Shown here: in pieces, positions 33,617 to 41,894 of the stretch
Layout: every line of letters begins with the position of its first letter
Position numbering within the stretch: position 1 is the stretch's first letter
Origin: CBFHSF01 sp965661055
GTDB lineage: Bacteria > Bacteroidota > Bacteroidia > Flavobacteriales > Schleiferiaceae
Assembly: GCA_965661055.1 (NCBI GenBank)
Contig: CBFICS010000005.1
Location: forward strand, 83,517-147,516
Direction of reading: 5' to 3'
DNA length: 64,000 nt
Translations under genes and position numbers: made by a program
Notes under the pieces: model-generated
What the model was told of the DNA's origin: nothing
Database searches by the model: none
The model's input: only the letters and a program-made list of their open reading frames with translations

Positions 33617-34636
33617 ATGAATCGATATTTTTCCACCCTACTCTTCCTTATTTTCCTGCAATTCAACAGCTATTCCCAAGGAATTTCAGTTCCCACTGGA
33701 ATGGAGGCCATAACACTTGGCGAGGTCCCTTCACCCAGACAAATGGCTTTAGACACCTCACAAAACTTATATGTAACCTCTTCTTCAGAAAACGCCATTT
33801 ATAAATTAGAATGGAAGGCTGATCACTATGACAAACCAACGGTATTCATAAAGGGTTTAAACAAGCCCTTCGGACTTACCATAATTAACGAAATACTGTA
33901 CACCTCTCAAGGTGGCGAAATTTCAAAAATTGCTTTAAATGATCCTTTATTGGAGGTGTTTAGGGTGATCGCTTTACCACCCAAGCAAAAGGTTCAAGCC
34001 AATTACTTGAAATCAGATACCATTGGCAACATAATTATTCATTTGTCTTCAAACTGTAATAACTGCATACCTGAGCCACCTTACGCCTCGTTAATTTCTT
34101 TAAATCCTCAAACTCTAGAGAAAAACACAATAGCCTTTGGACTTAGAGCGTCCTATGGTTTTGACACCGACCCTGAAACAGGAGTGCTTTGGGTGGCAGA
34201 TAAGGCAATAGAAAGTGAAAGCAGACCCAAACCAAAAGATGAAATAAATGCGCTTACTCGTGATAAGATGCATTTCGGTTATCCCTTTTGTCATCAGGGA
34301 AACCTAGCAGATGAAATGCTCGGCAACTCTAAGTCTTGCGATCAATTTTTTGAACCAGTAGCTATACTAAACCGTGGTCAAGGCATTTCTGCCATTGCTT
34401 TTTATTCCTTGAAAAAGAAATTTAACTTACTCGTAGCAAGTCTTGGAGATTTTAGAAGTGTAAACGGACAAATACAGTTGTTTACCCTGAATAAAGACCG
34501 GGGTGTGACGGCTCAAAAACCGTTTATTAAAGGCAACAAAAACGCGCCTTTTAGACCCATAGATATCTTAGCATTACCCACAGGAGAAATTGTGATTTCT
34601 GACATGGCTTCCAACTCTATAATAAGTGTAAAATAA
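33617..34636 (+). CDS. Exported sorbosone-dehydrogenase-like beta-propeller
   Basis: 339 residues with a signal peptide (MNRYFSTLLFLIFLQFNSYSQ). The fold is that of the glucose/sorbosone dehydrogenase (PQQ-type) propeller: VPSPRQMALDTSQNLYVTSS, GLNKPFGLTI, SSNCNNCIPEPPYASLISLN and GLRASYGFDTDPETGVLWVAD followed by RDKMHFGYPFCHQG. Cysteines at CNNC and at FCHQG..SCDQ could form disulphides or a haem/metal site. PQQ use cannot be verified from the sequence. Monocistronic, with terminator 34635-34665. Confidence 0.75.
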   Translation: MNRYFSTLLFLIFLQFNSYSQGISVPTGMEAITLGEVPSPRQMALDTSQNLYVTSSSENAIYKLEWKADHYDKPTVFIKGLNKPFGLTIINEILYTSQGGEISKIALNDPLLEVFRVIALPPKQKVQANYLKSDTIGNIIIHLSSNCNNCIPEPPYASLISLNPQTLEKNTIAFGLRASYGFDTDPETGVLWVADKAIESESRPKPKDEINALTRDKMHFGYPFCHQGNLADEMLGNSKSCDQFFEPVAILNRGQGISAIAFYSLKKKFNLLVASLGDFRSVNGQIQLFTLNKDRGVTAQKPFIKGNKNAPFRPIDILALPTGEIVISDMASNSIISVK

Positions 34637-34665
34637 AAAAGCTCCGACTTTCGTCGGAGCTTTTT
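34635..34665. terminator. Bidirectional rho-independent terminator
   Basis: Stem GCTCCGAC / GTCGGAGC with loop TTTC, A-run on the left and T-run on the right. It serves both the propeller gene (plus) and the carA-eno-citrate synthase operon (minus). Confidence 0.9.
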
Positions 34666-34685
34666 CTATTCATTGAAAACTCAAT

Positions 34686-35993
34686 TTACTTATTAGCAAA
34701 TTTCGCTTTTAATAGTTCTGTAGTAGTAGATCCTGGTCTCTCAAGTGGAGAACCAATGGCTCTATCCCATATCAATCCACACATGGTACCTAAAGATCTA
34801 GATACACCGAATAACACAGTATAGAAATCATACTCCGTTAATCCGTAATGCATTAATAATTGTCCTGAATGAGCATCTACGTTTGGCCATGGGTTCTTAA
34901 CCTTACCAGTAGCTAGTAAAATTTCTGGAACCACTTCATATACTCTAGAGACAATCAAGAACAATTCGTCATCTGGCATGTGTTCAAGGGCAAACTCTCT
35001 TTGAGCAGTATATCTAGGATCGGTTTTTCTCAAAACAGCATGTCCGAATCCTGGAACTACTTTTCCTTCACTCAAGGTCTTTTTCACATAGTTTGCGATT
35101 TGATCTTTAGAAGGTAATCCACCGCCTAATTCATCTCTCATTCCTTGAATCCAACGAATAACTTCTTGGTTTGCCAATCCGTGTAAAGGACCTGCCAAAC
35201 CGTTCATACCCGCAGAGAAAGAAAGGTAAGCATCACTTAAGGCAGAACCTACCAAGTGAATGGTGTGACCTGATACGTTTCCTCCTTCATGGTCAGAGTG
35301 AATCGTCATATAAAGTCTCATCAACTCTTGGAACTCGTCATTGTCAAACCCTAGCATATGAGCAAAGTTACCCGCCCAATCTAGTTTGTAATCTGGCTCG
35401 ATGTGGTCACCATTGTGATATAATCTTCTGTAGATATAAGCGGCAATACGAGGTAAACGAGCAATAAGGTTCATTGCATCCTCATACATTGGCTCCCAGT
35501 AATTCTTTTTATGAATACCGTTTCTGTATTCTTTAGCAAATTCTGACTCTGTTCTCAACGCCATAATTCCCGCTACAAACTGAGTCATAGGGTGAGCATA
35601 TTGAGGAAGTGCATCAATTACTTTAAATACATGGTGAGGAACATTAGATCTTCTCACCCAGTTGTTACTTAATCTTCTTACGTCATCCTCGGTAGGAAGC
35701 TCGTTCATAAGCATTAAATAGAAAATTCCTTCTGGTAGAGGTTGTTTTCCATCAGGGTAGGTAGGAAGCTTTTCTTGAAGCTCTGGAATCGAATATCCGC
35801 GAAAGCGAATACCTTCAGCTGGATCTAATTTTGAGGTTTCATAAACAAGAGCGGTTAAGCCTCTCATTCCTTGATATAGTTGGCTAACTTTTACTTCACC
35901 AACAACCTCATCACCATGTTCAGCTAAAAATTCTCTAATTTCAACTTGAGCTTTTTCAATGCCCTGTGCAAATTTTTCTTTTATGCGATCCAT
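34686..35993 (-). CDS. Citrate synthase, eukaryotic (mitochondrial-like) type
   Basis: First enzyme of the TCA cycle, condensing oxaloacetate and acetyl-CoA. 435 residues. Active-site residues are in MNGLAGPLHGLANQEV (His), VPGFGHAVLRKTDPR (His) and NVDAHSG (Asp). The sequence is close to mitochondrial citrate synthase (for instance KNPWPNVDAHSG, YTVLFGVSRSLG, PLERPGSTTTE) rather than to the NADH-regulated GltA of gamma-proteobacteria, so a dimeric, NADH-insensitive enzyme is expected. It is third in carA-eno-citrate synthase, 12 bases after eno. Codons at 35796-35808 hold the dispersed TCCGCGAAAGCGA motif. Confidence 0.93.
   Translation of the reverse strand: MDRIKEKFAQGIEKAQVEIREFLAEHGDEVVGEVKVSQLYQGMRGLTALVYETSKLDPAEGIRFRGYSIPELQEKLPTYPDGKQPLPEGIFYLMLMNELPTEDDVRRLSNNWVRRSNVPHHVFKVIDALPQYAHPMTQFVAGIMALRTESEFAKEYRNGIHKKNYWEPMYEDAMNLIARLPRIAAYIYRRLYHNGDHIEPDYKLDWAGNFAHMLGFDNDEFQELMRLYMTIHSDHEGGNVSGHTIHLVGSALSDAYLSFSAGMNGLAGPLHGLANQEVIRWIQGMRDELGGGLPSKDQIANYVKKTLSEGKVVPGFGHAVLRKTDPRYTAQREFALEHMPDDELFLIVSRVYEVVPEILLATGKVKNPWPNVDAHSGQLLMHYGLTEYDFYTVLFGVSRSLGTMCGLIWDRAIGSPLERPGSTTTELLKAKFANK
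35796..35808. repeat. Dispersed GC-rich motif variant in the citrate synthase gene
   Basis: TCCGCGAAAGCGA, two bases different at the ends from CCCGCGAAAGCGG. On the coding strand it specifies RFRGY. Confidence 0.4.
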
Positions 35994-36005
35994 TCAATAG
36001 AATGT

Positions 36006-37298
36006 TTAATGGTTAATAAATTTAAAAGACTTGCCTGGATAAATGGCTAAGTCTCCTAGTTCTTCTTCAATTCTTAGAAGTTGATTGTACTTGGCCATTC
36101 TATCAGAACGCGACGCTGAACCTGTTTTAATTTGCCCTGTATTTAAAGCAACAGCAAGGTCAGCAATGGTACTATCCTCTGTTTCTCCTGAGCGGTGACT
36201 CATGACTGAGGTGTACTGATTATTATGAGCCAAAGTTACGGTATTTATAGTTTCTGAAAGGGTTCCAATCTGATTAACTTTTACAAGTACTGAGTTTGCT
36301 ACCCCTTCTTTAATACCACGTGCAAGACGCTCTTCGTTGGTAACAAATAAATCATCACCAACTAACTGAACTTTATTCCCTAGCAATTGGGTTTTCTTTG
36401 CCCAACCTGACCAGTCGTCTTCATCAAGACCGTCTTCAATAGATAAAATTGGATATTTATTTACCCAGTTTGCCCAATAATCAACCAACTCATCAGAAGT
36501 CATTTGTCTATTATCAGACTTTTTAAAGGTGTACAATCCCGTTTTCTTATCATAGAATTCAGAAGCCGCCGCATCCATAGCAATGTATACATCCTCACCC
36601 GGTTTAAATCCTGCTTTTTCAATAGCAGTTAAAACGGTTTCAATAGCTTCTTCATTTGATTTAATATTCGGAGCAAAACCTCCTTCATCTCCAACATTGG
36701 TAGAGTACCCTTTAGAACTCAAGACCTTTTTTAAATGATGGAAAATCTGAGTCCCCATTTGCAGACCTTCAGAAAAGGTATCTGCACCCACTGGCATAAC
36801 CATGAATTCTTGAAAGTCAATGCTGTTATCAGCATGAGCTCCACCGTTTAGGATGTTCATCATGGGTACCGGAAGGGTACGAGCGTTTACTCCGCCAATG
36901 TAGCGGTATAGTGTCTGCCCTGTTGTTTGAGCCCCTGCTTTTGCTACAGCCATTGAAACCGCAAGAATAGCATTGGCGCCAAGGTTTTGTTTATTAGGTG
37001 TTCCATCAAGGTCATTCATCCAACGATCAATGTCAACCTGCTCGGTAACATCCATTCCGATCAATTCTTCAGCAATGGTTTCATTGACATTCTGAACTGC
37101 CTTTAAAACCCCTTTACCCATATAAGTATTTTCATCACCATCTCTTAGCTCGACAGCCTCGTGAATTCCGGTACTAGCACCAGAAGGAACAGCTGCTCTA
37201 CCAAAAGCACCTTGGTCTGTAACTACATCTACCTCCACGGTTGGGTTACCACGAGAGTCTAGAATTTGTCTTGCGTGAATGTTTGTAATAAAACTCAT
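36006..37298 (-). CDS. eno: Enolase
   Basis: Glycolytic enzyme that dehydrates 2-phosphoglycerate to phosphoenolpyruvate with two Mg2+. 430 residues, full length. Start block IHARQILDSRGNPTVEVDV, GGAHADNSIDFQEFMVMP, the catalytic Glu in GDEGGFAP, SIEDGLDEDDW, and LVKVNQIGTLSETI followed by SHRSGETEDSTIADLAV are present. Located 6 bases after carA on the same strand, so co-transcribed with carA and citrate synthase. Confidence 0.97.
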   Translation of the reverse strand: MSFITNIHARQILDSRGNPTVEVDVVTDQGAFGRAAVPSGASTGIHEAVELRDGDENTYMGKGVLKAVQNVNETIAEELIGMDVTEQVDIDRWMNDLDGTPNKQNLGANAILAVSMAVAKAGAQTTGQTLYRYIGGVNARTLPVPMMNILNGGAHADNSIDFQEFMVMPVGADTFSEGLQMGTQIFHHLKKVLSSKGYSTNVGDEGGFAPNIKSNEEAIETVLTAIEKAGFKPGEDVYIAMDAAASEFYDKKTGLYTFKKSDNRQMTSDELVDYWANWVNKYPILSIEDGLDEDDWSGWAKKTQLLGNKVQLVGDDLFVTNEERLARGIKEGVANSVLVKVNQIGTLSETINTVTLAHNNQYTSVMSHRSGETEDSTIADLAVALNTGQIKTGSASRSDRMAKYNQLLRIEEELGDLAIYPGKSFKFINH

Positions 37299-37304
37299 TA
37301 TCGG

Positions 37305-38411
37305 TTATTTATTAGCGTTCATTAAGTCAATGAAATTATCGAACAAATATCGTGAATCATGTGGACCTGGAGAAGACTCTGGGTGATATTGAACTGAAAA
37401 ACAAGGCTTGTCCGTACGCTTAATACCAGCAACCGTTTTATCATTCAAATGTTCATGAGTCAATTCAACTAAATCACTGTTTTCAACATCTTCTCTTTTT
37501 ACCACAAAACCATGGTTTTGTGAAGTGATTTCACCTTTACCAGTTTCTAAATTAATCACTGGGTGGTTAATTCCCCTATGGCCATTGTGCATTTTGTAAG
37601 TAGACAGTCCACTGGCAAGAGCGATCATTTGATGTCCCAAACAAATACCAAAAGTGGGCATACCTGATTCAATAACCTTTTTCACCTCACCCACAACCTC
37701 AGTCATTACTGCTGGATCACCAGGACCGTTTGATAAAAAGATACCATCAGGATTCCAAGCCTTCATTTCTTCAAATGGGGTGTTCCATGGAAAGACTTTT
37801 ATGTAAACATTTCTTTCTGCCAAGCAACGCAGAATATTCTTCTTAATCCCAAGGTCTAAGGCTGCAACTTTAAGGGGAGCATTTTCGTCTCCTACAAAGA
37901 AAGGTTCTTTAGTAGAAACTCTTGAGCTTAACTCAAGTCCTTCCATACTAGGAACGTCATCAAGCATTTTTCTTAATTCAGAGATATCATTAACCTCTGT
38001 TGAGATTATGGCATTCATGGTTCCTTTATCTCTAATATGGCGAACAAGAGCTCTTGTATCTACATCAGCAATGGCCACTTTATTATTTTCAATAAAGTAT
38101 TCTTTTAACGTTTTTACATCTCCTGCACGAGAAGCGTAGTGGCTAAAATTCTTAACAATTAAACCAGAAATCTTTATAGACTCTGATTCTACCTCGTCGG
38201 GATGAATACCATAGTTTCCTATATGCGCATTGGTCGTAACCATAAGCTGTTCAAGGTATGAAGGGTCAGTAAAAATCTCCTGATAACCAGTCATTCCAGT
38301 ATTAAAACAAATTTCCCCGGTTGCAGTACCTTCAAGACCGGCAGATCTTCCGTAAAATACGGTTCCGTCTTGCAAAAGTAGCGTTGCTTTTTTTCTTTCT
38401 GTTACACCCAT
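37305..38411 (-). CDS. carA: Carbamoyl-phosphate synthase small (glutaminase) subunit
   Basis: Glutamine amidotransferase subunit that supplies ammonia to CarB for carbamoyl phosphate (arginine and pyrimidine synthesis). 368 residues. N-terminal CarA domain (DGTVFYGRSAG, NTGMTGYQEIFTDPSY) and class I glutaminase domain with FGICLGHQMIALASG (nucleophile Cys) and VQYHPESSPGPHDS (His-Glu). carB is not in the window. The start codon is only about 20 bases from a terminator-like hairpin (38434-38467), leaving little room for a separate promoter. First gene of the carA-eno-citrate synthase operon. Confidence 0.96.
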   Translation of the reverse strand: MGVTERKKATLLLQDGTVFYGRSAGLEGTATGEICFNTGMTGYQEIFTDPSYLEQLMVTTNAHIGNYGIHPDEVESESIKISGLIVKNFSHYASRAGDVKTLKEYFIENNKVAIADVDTRALVRHIRDKGTMNAIISTEVNDISELRKMLDDVPSMEGLELSSRVSTKEPFFVGDENAPLKVAALDLGIKKNILRCLAERNVYIKVFPWNTPFEEMKAWNPDGIFLSNGPGDPAVMTEVVGEVKKVIESGMPTFGICLGHQMIALASGLSTYKMHNGHRGINHPVINLETGKGEITSQNHGFVVKREDVENSDLVELTHEHLNDKTVAGIKRTDKPCFSVQYHPESSPGPHDSRYLFDNFIDLMNANK

Positions 38412-38433
38412 TTCAGTATCAATTAGTTAAAAA

Positions 38434-38467
38434 AAAAGGATAAGACCACAAAGCCTTATCCTTTTTT
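38434..38467 (-). terminator. Terminator (possible attenuator) between rplQ and carA
   Basis: Minus strand: AAAAAGGATAAG, ten-base loop, CTTATCC, then a T-run. It ends the ribosomal operon, 24 bases after the rplQ stop. Because its T-run lies about 20 bases before the carA ATG, it may also work as an attenuator for carA-eno-citrate synthase. Confidence 0.85.
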
Positions 38468-38490
38468 ATGCGAATTAAAAAACATCGTTT

Positions 38491-39075
38491 TTACTCTTCC
38501 GTTTTGTCATCAGACTCTTTTTTAGCTTTCTCCGCTTTTGGAGCAGCCTTTTTAGTAGTCTTCTTAGCAGCAGCTTTCTTTGGTGTTGCTTTTTCTTCAG
38601 CAGCAGGAGCTTCGTTAGTTTCTACAGGCGTATTATCAGTTGCTGAATCAGCAGCCTTCTTAGAACGACGTCTTGTAGTTTTCTTTTTAGTTGACTTAGA
38701 ATCTTGAGTGTAGATTTCATTGTAATCTACTAATTCTATCATAGCCATTTCTGCGTTATCACCAAGACGATTACCCGTTTTAATAATACGAGTATATCCA
38801 CCTGGACGATCACCTACTTTTGCAGATACATCACGGAATAATTCCGTAACTGCATTTTTATTTTTCAAGTAAGAAAATACAACACGACGGTTGTGAGTTG
38901 AATCTTCTTTTGACTTAGTAATAAGTGGCTCAACAAATTGCTTTAACGCTTTTGCCTTAGCTACTGTAGTATTGATTCGCTTGTGCTCAATCAACGAACA
39001 TGCCATGTTAGATAGCATAGCCTTACGGTGACTAGCCTTACGACTAAGGTGATTTATTTTCTTTCCGTGTCTCAT
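38491..39075 (-). CDS. rplQ: 50S ribosomal protein L17 with long C-terminal tail
   Basis: L17 proper covers about residues 1-118 (MRHGKKINHLSRKASHRKAM; later GDRPGGYTRIIKTGNRLGDN). A low-complexity tail of about 70 residues follows, rich in Lys, Ala, Glu, Thr and Ser (RRRSKKAAD; KKAAAKKTTKKAAPKAEKAK). Total 194 residues against 115-130 in most bacteria. Such tails are common in Bacteroidota L17 and are probably disordered. Last gene of the merged ribosomal operon; its ATG lies 2 bases after rpoA. Confidence 0.96.
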   Translation of the reverse strand: MRHGKKINHLSRKASHRKAMLSNMACSLIEHKRINTTVAKAKALKQFVEPLITKSKEDSTHNRRVVFSYLKNKNAVTELFRDVSAKVGDRPGGYTRIIKTGNRLGDNAEMAMIELVDYNEIYTQDSKSTKKKTTRRRSKKAADSATDNTPVETNEAPAAEEKATPKKAAAKKTTKKAAPKAEKAKKESDDKTEE

Positions 39076-39077
39076 TA

Positions 39078-40070
39078 TTACTCCTTGTCCAATTTATATT
39101 TTGTGACATCCATACCAAACTCAAGGTTTTTGTTTTTCACAAGCTCCTCTAGCTCAGTAAGAGATTTTTTTCCAAAGTTGCGGAACTTCATCAAGTCAGC
39201 CTTAGTATACATTACTAGGTCACCTAGTGTTTCAACCTCTGCAGCTTTCAAACAATTTAATGCTCTAACTGAAAGGTCAAGGTCCGTAAGTCTAGACTTA
39301 AGTAGTTGACGCATGTGAAGAATTTCCTCATCATAACTCTCTACTTCATTGCTGCTCTTATCTTCAAGAGTGATTCTCTCATCAGAGAACAACATAAAGT
39401 GGTGAATTAAAATCTTAGCTGCTTCAGTAAGTGCTTCTTTAGGAGCAATACTTCCGTCAGATTCGATTTCGATGATAAGTTTTTCGAAATCCGTTTTTTG
39501 CTCTACACGGTAATTCTCAATGCTGTAATTAACATTTTTGATTGGCGTGTAGATAGAATCAAGAGCAATGGTACCAATCGGTGCATCACTTTTCTTGTTT
39601 TCTTCTGCAGGAACGTATCCACGACCTTTCTCAATGGTTAACGTCATTTCGATTTCAACAGAAGAATCCATGTGACAAATTACTAGATCTGGGTTTAAAA
39701 CTTGGAAATTATTGATGAATTTACCAAGATCACCAGCTTTTAGCGTGTCTTGTCCTGAAATCTTAATCGTAAGAGTTTCGGCATCTTGTTCTTCAATTTG
39801 TTTCTTGAAGCGTACTTGTTTCAAGTTAAGAACAATTTCCGTTACGTCTTCTACCACTCCTTTCATTGTAGAGAACTCGTGATCAACTCCAGTAATTTTT
39901 ACTGAAGTAAATGCGTGTCCTTCTAGCGAAGAAAGTAGTACACGGCGAAGAGCGTTACCAACGGTTAGTCCGTATCCTGGTTCCAAAGGTCTGAATTCAA
40001 ACTGACCGCTTGTGTCAGTTGATGAATTCATAATCACTTTGTCAGGCTTCTGGAAATTGAGTATTGCCAT
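39078..40070 (-). CDS. rpoA: RNA polymerase alpha subunit
   Basis: 330 residues. N-terminal assembly domain (EPGYGLTVGNALRRVLLSSL) and C-terminal domain with helix-hairpin-helix parts (LDLSVRALNCLKAAEVETLG, LMKFRNFGKKSLTELEELV) that contacts UP elements and regulators. Between rpsD (23 bases) and rplQ, the usual alpha-operon place. Confidence 0.98.
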   Translation of the reverse strand: MAILNFQKPDKVIMNSSTDTSGQFEFRPLEPGYGLTVGNALRRVLLSSLEGHAFTSVKITGVDHEFSTMKGVVEDVTEIVLNLKQVRFKKQIEEQDAETLTIKISGQDTLKAGDLGKFINNFQVLNPDLVICHMDSSVEIEMTLTIEKGRGYVPAEENKKSDAPIGTIALDSIYTPIKNVNYSIENYRVEQKTDFEKLIIEIESDGSIAPKEALTEAAKILIHHFMLFSDERITLEDKSSNEVESYDEEILHMRQLLKSRLTDLDLSVRALNCLKAAEVETLGDLVMYTKADLMKFRNFGKKSLTELEELVKNKNLEFGMDVTKYKLDKE

Positions 40071-40092
40071 ATCGAAAAAGTGGATTATTAGG

Positions 40093-40698
40093 TTATTTTG
40101 AATAAAGCTCGACGATCAGCTGCTCCTTGATGTTTTCAGGGATCATATCTCTTTGTGGAACTGAAAGGAATTTACCTGATAAGGTAGAATCGTTAAATTC
40201 AATCCACTCGAACTGATTGTTACGAGATGAAACTGAGTTTGTAATCGCTTCAAGAGATTTTGACTTCTCTCTTACACTGATTACATCACCTGGCTTCACG
40301 TTGTAAGAAGGGATGTTTACAATCTCTCCATTCACTTCAACGTGACGGTGACCTACAAGTTGACGAGCACCTCTTCGAGTAGGAGCGATTCCCATTCTAA
40401 AGACAACGTTGTCTAGACGTGCTTCACAAAGTTGTAGTAATACTTCACCGGTAATTCCTTTGCTTCTAGATGCTTTATCAAACATGTTAGCGAATTGACG
40501 CTCTAGAATTCCGTAAGTATATTTTGCTTTTTGTTTTTCAGCAAGCTGAATAGCATATTCAGATTTTTTACCACGACGACGACCTGAACCGTGTTGTCCT
40601 GGAGGATAGTTTCTTTTCTCGAAAGAGCTATCTGGTCCAAAGATCGGTTCTCCGAATCTACGAGCTATCTTGGTAAGGGGACCTCTGTATCTAGCCAT
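40093..40698 (-). CDS. rpsD: 30S ribosomal protein S4 (zinc-free form)
   Basis: 201 residues. N-terminus MARYRGPLTKIARRFGEPI lacks the four cysteines that bind zinc in, for example, Thermus S4. The S4 RNA-binding domain follows (ARLDNVVFRMGIAPTRRGARQLVGHRHVEVNG in two parts). Binds 16S rRNA early in 30S assembly and in many bacteria represses its own operon; no pseudoknot leader was recognised here. Confidence 0.97.
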   Translation of the reverse strand: MARYRGPLTKIARRFGEPIFGPDSSFEKRNYPPGQHGSGRRRGKKSEYAIQLAEKQKAKYTYGILERQFANMFDKASRSKGITGEVLLQLCEARLDNVVFRMGIAPTRRGARQLVGHRHVEVNGEIVNIPSYNVKPGDVISVREKSKSLEAITNSVSSRNNQFEWIEFNDSTLSGKFLSVPQRDMIPENIKEQLIVELYSK

Positions 40699-40720
40699 TT
40701 GATTTCTTAATTAACTGTAA

Positions 40721-41113
40721 TTAAACTCTTCTTCTTTTTGGAGGACGACATCCGTTGTGTGGCATTGGAGTAACATCAATGATTTCTGTTACTTCGATTC
40801 CACCGTTGTGGATAGAACGAATCGCTGACTCGCGACCGTTACCTGGTCCTTTCACGTATACTTTCACTTTCTTAAGACCTGCGTCTAATGCCACTGTAAG
40901 GGCATCTTCAGCAGCCATCTGCGCAGCGTATGGAGTGTTCTTTTTAGAACCACGGAATCCCATTTTACCTGCAGAAGACCAAGAAATCACTTGACCACTT
41001 CCGTTGGTCAATGAAATAATAACATTATTAAAGGTGGCACTGATGTGAGCTTCCCCGATTGGGTCAACTTTAACCTTCCTTTTCTTTGCGGTTTGCTTGT
41101 TTGACTTAGCCAT
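40721..41113 (-). CDS. rpsK: 30S ribosomal protein S11
   Basis: 130 residues. Platform protein at the 30S mRNA exit side near the anti-Shine-Dalgarno, of interest because Bacteroidota hide that sequence. Core marks: HISATFNNVIISLTN, GFRGSKKNTPYAAQ, VKGPGNGRESAIR and the basic end CRPPKRRRV. 10 bases after rpsM. Confidence 0.97.
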   Translation of the reverse strand: MAKSNKQTAKKRKVKVDPIGEAHISATFNNVIISLTNGSGQVISWSSAGKMGFRGSKKNTPYAAQMAAEDALTVALDAGLKKVKVYVKGPGNGRESAIRSIHNGGIEVTEIIDVTPMPHNGCRPPKRRRV

Positions 41114-41123
41114 ATGCTATCTG

Positions 41124-41501
41124 TTATTTAGTTGCCTTTTTCTTGTTAGCAACAGTCTTTCTCTTACCTTTTCTAGTACGTGAGTTATTCTTTGTACGTT
41201 GTCCGCGCAATGGTAAACCATTACGGTGACGAATACCTCTATAACATCCAATGTCCATAAGACGCTTGATGTTAAGCTGTATTTCTGAGCGCAACTCTCC
41301 TTCAACCTTGATGTTATCAGAGATAACACTTCTAATCTTAGTTAGTTGATCATCATTCCAATCCTGAACTTTAGTGTTGAAATCAACACCTGCTTCTGTT
41401 AGGATTTCACGTGCACGTGAGCGACCTACTCCAAAGATGTAAGTCAAACCAATTTCTCCGCGCTTGTTTTTAGGCAAATCGATACCAGCAATTCTCGCCA
41501 T
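41124..41501 (-). CDS. rpsM: 30S ribosomal protein S13
   Basis: 125 residues. Head protein contacting the P-site tRNA and L5. Marks: MARIAGIDLPKNKRGEIGLT, YIFGVGRSRAREIL, and the basic tail with RHRNGLPLRGQRTKNNSRTR. 29 bases after rpmJ. Confidence 0.97.
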   Translation of the reverse strand: MARIAGIDLPKNKRGEIGLTYIFGVGRSRAREILTEAGVDFNTKVQDWNDDQLTKIRSVISDNIKVEGELRSEIQLNIKRLMDIGCYRGIRHRNGLPLRGQRTKNNSRTRKGKRKTVANKKKATK

Positions 41502-41530
41502 AATTCTTTCTTAATCGTTAACGAATTTGA

Positions 41531-41647
41531 TTAACCCTGACGTTGTTTAAACTTCGGGTTTTTCTTGTTGATGATGTACAAACGTCCTTTTCTGCGGACA
41601 ATCTTGCAATCTGCACTTCTCTTTTTAATAGAGGCTCTAATTTTCAT
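41531..41647 (-). CDS. rpmJ: 50S ribosomal protein L36 (zinc-free form)
   Basis: 38-codon gene between infA and rpsM. It starts at the ATG at 41647 with MKIRASIKKRSADCKIVRRK and ends KKNPKFKQRQG before a TAA. The zinc-binding set Cys-Cys-Cys-His of ordinary L36 is reduced to a single Cys (CKIVRR), so this is the zinc-independent type. Position in the spc operon confirms it. Confidence 0.95.
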   Translation of the reverse strand: MKIRASIKKRSADCKIVRRKGRLYIINKKNPKFKQRQG

Positions 41648-41659
41648 TGTGCTTTGTTT

Positions 41660-41875
41660 TTAGTATCTGTAGGTAATACGAGCTTTTGACAAATCGTATG
41701 GAGACATTTCAAGTTTTACTTTATCTCCTGGAAGCAATTTGATGTAGTTCATTCGCATCTTGCCACTAATGTGAGCAGTTACTACGTGTCCATTTTCTAA
41801 TTCAACTCTGAACATCGCGTTTGACAATGCTTCGGTAATTACACCATCTTGTTCAATTGCAGACTGTTTAGCCAT
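41660..41875 (-). CDS. infA: Translation initiation factor IF-1
   Basis: 71 residues, one S1/OB domain (AIEQDGVITEALSNAMFRVE, then HVTAHISGKMRMNYIKLLPG, and DKVKLEMSPYDLSKARITYR). Binds the A site of the 30S subunit during initiation. Directly after secY (19 bases); map, found at this place in Bacteroides, is absent. Confidence 0.97.
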   Translation of the reverse strand: MAKQSAIEQDGVITEALSNAMFRVELENGHVVTAHISGKMRMNYIKLLPGDKVKLEMSPYDLSKARITYRY

Positions 41876-41894
41876 ATACCTAATTCCTCAATTT

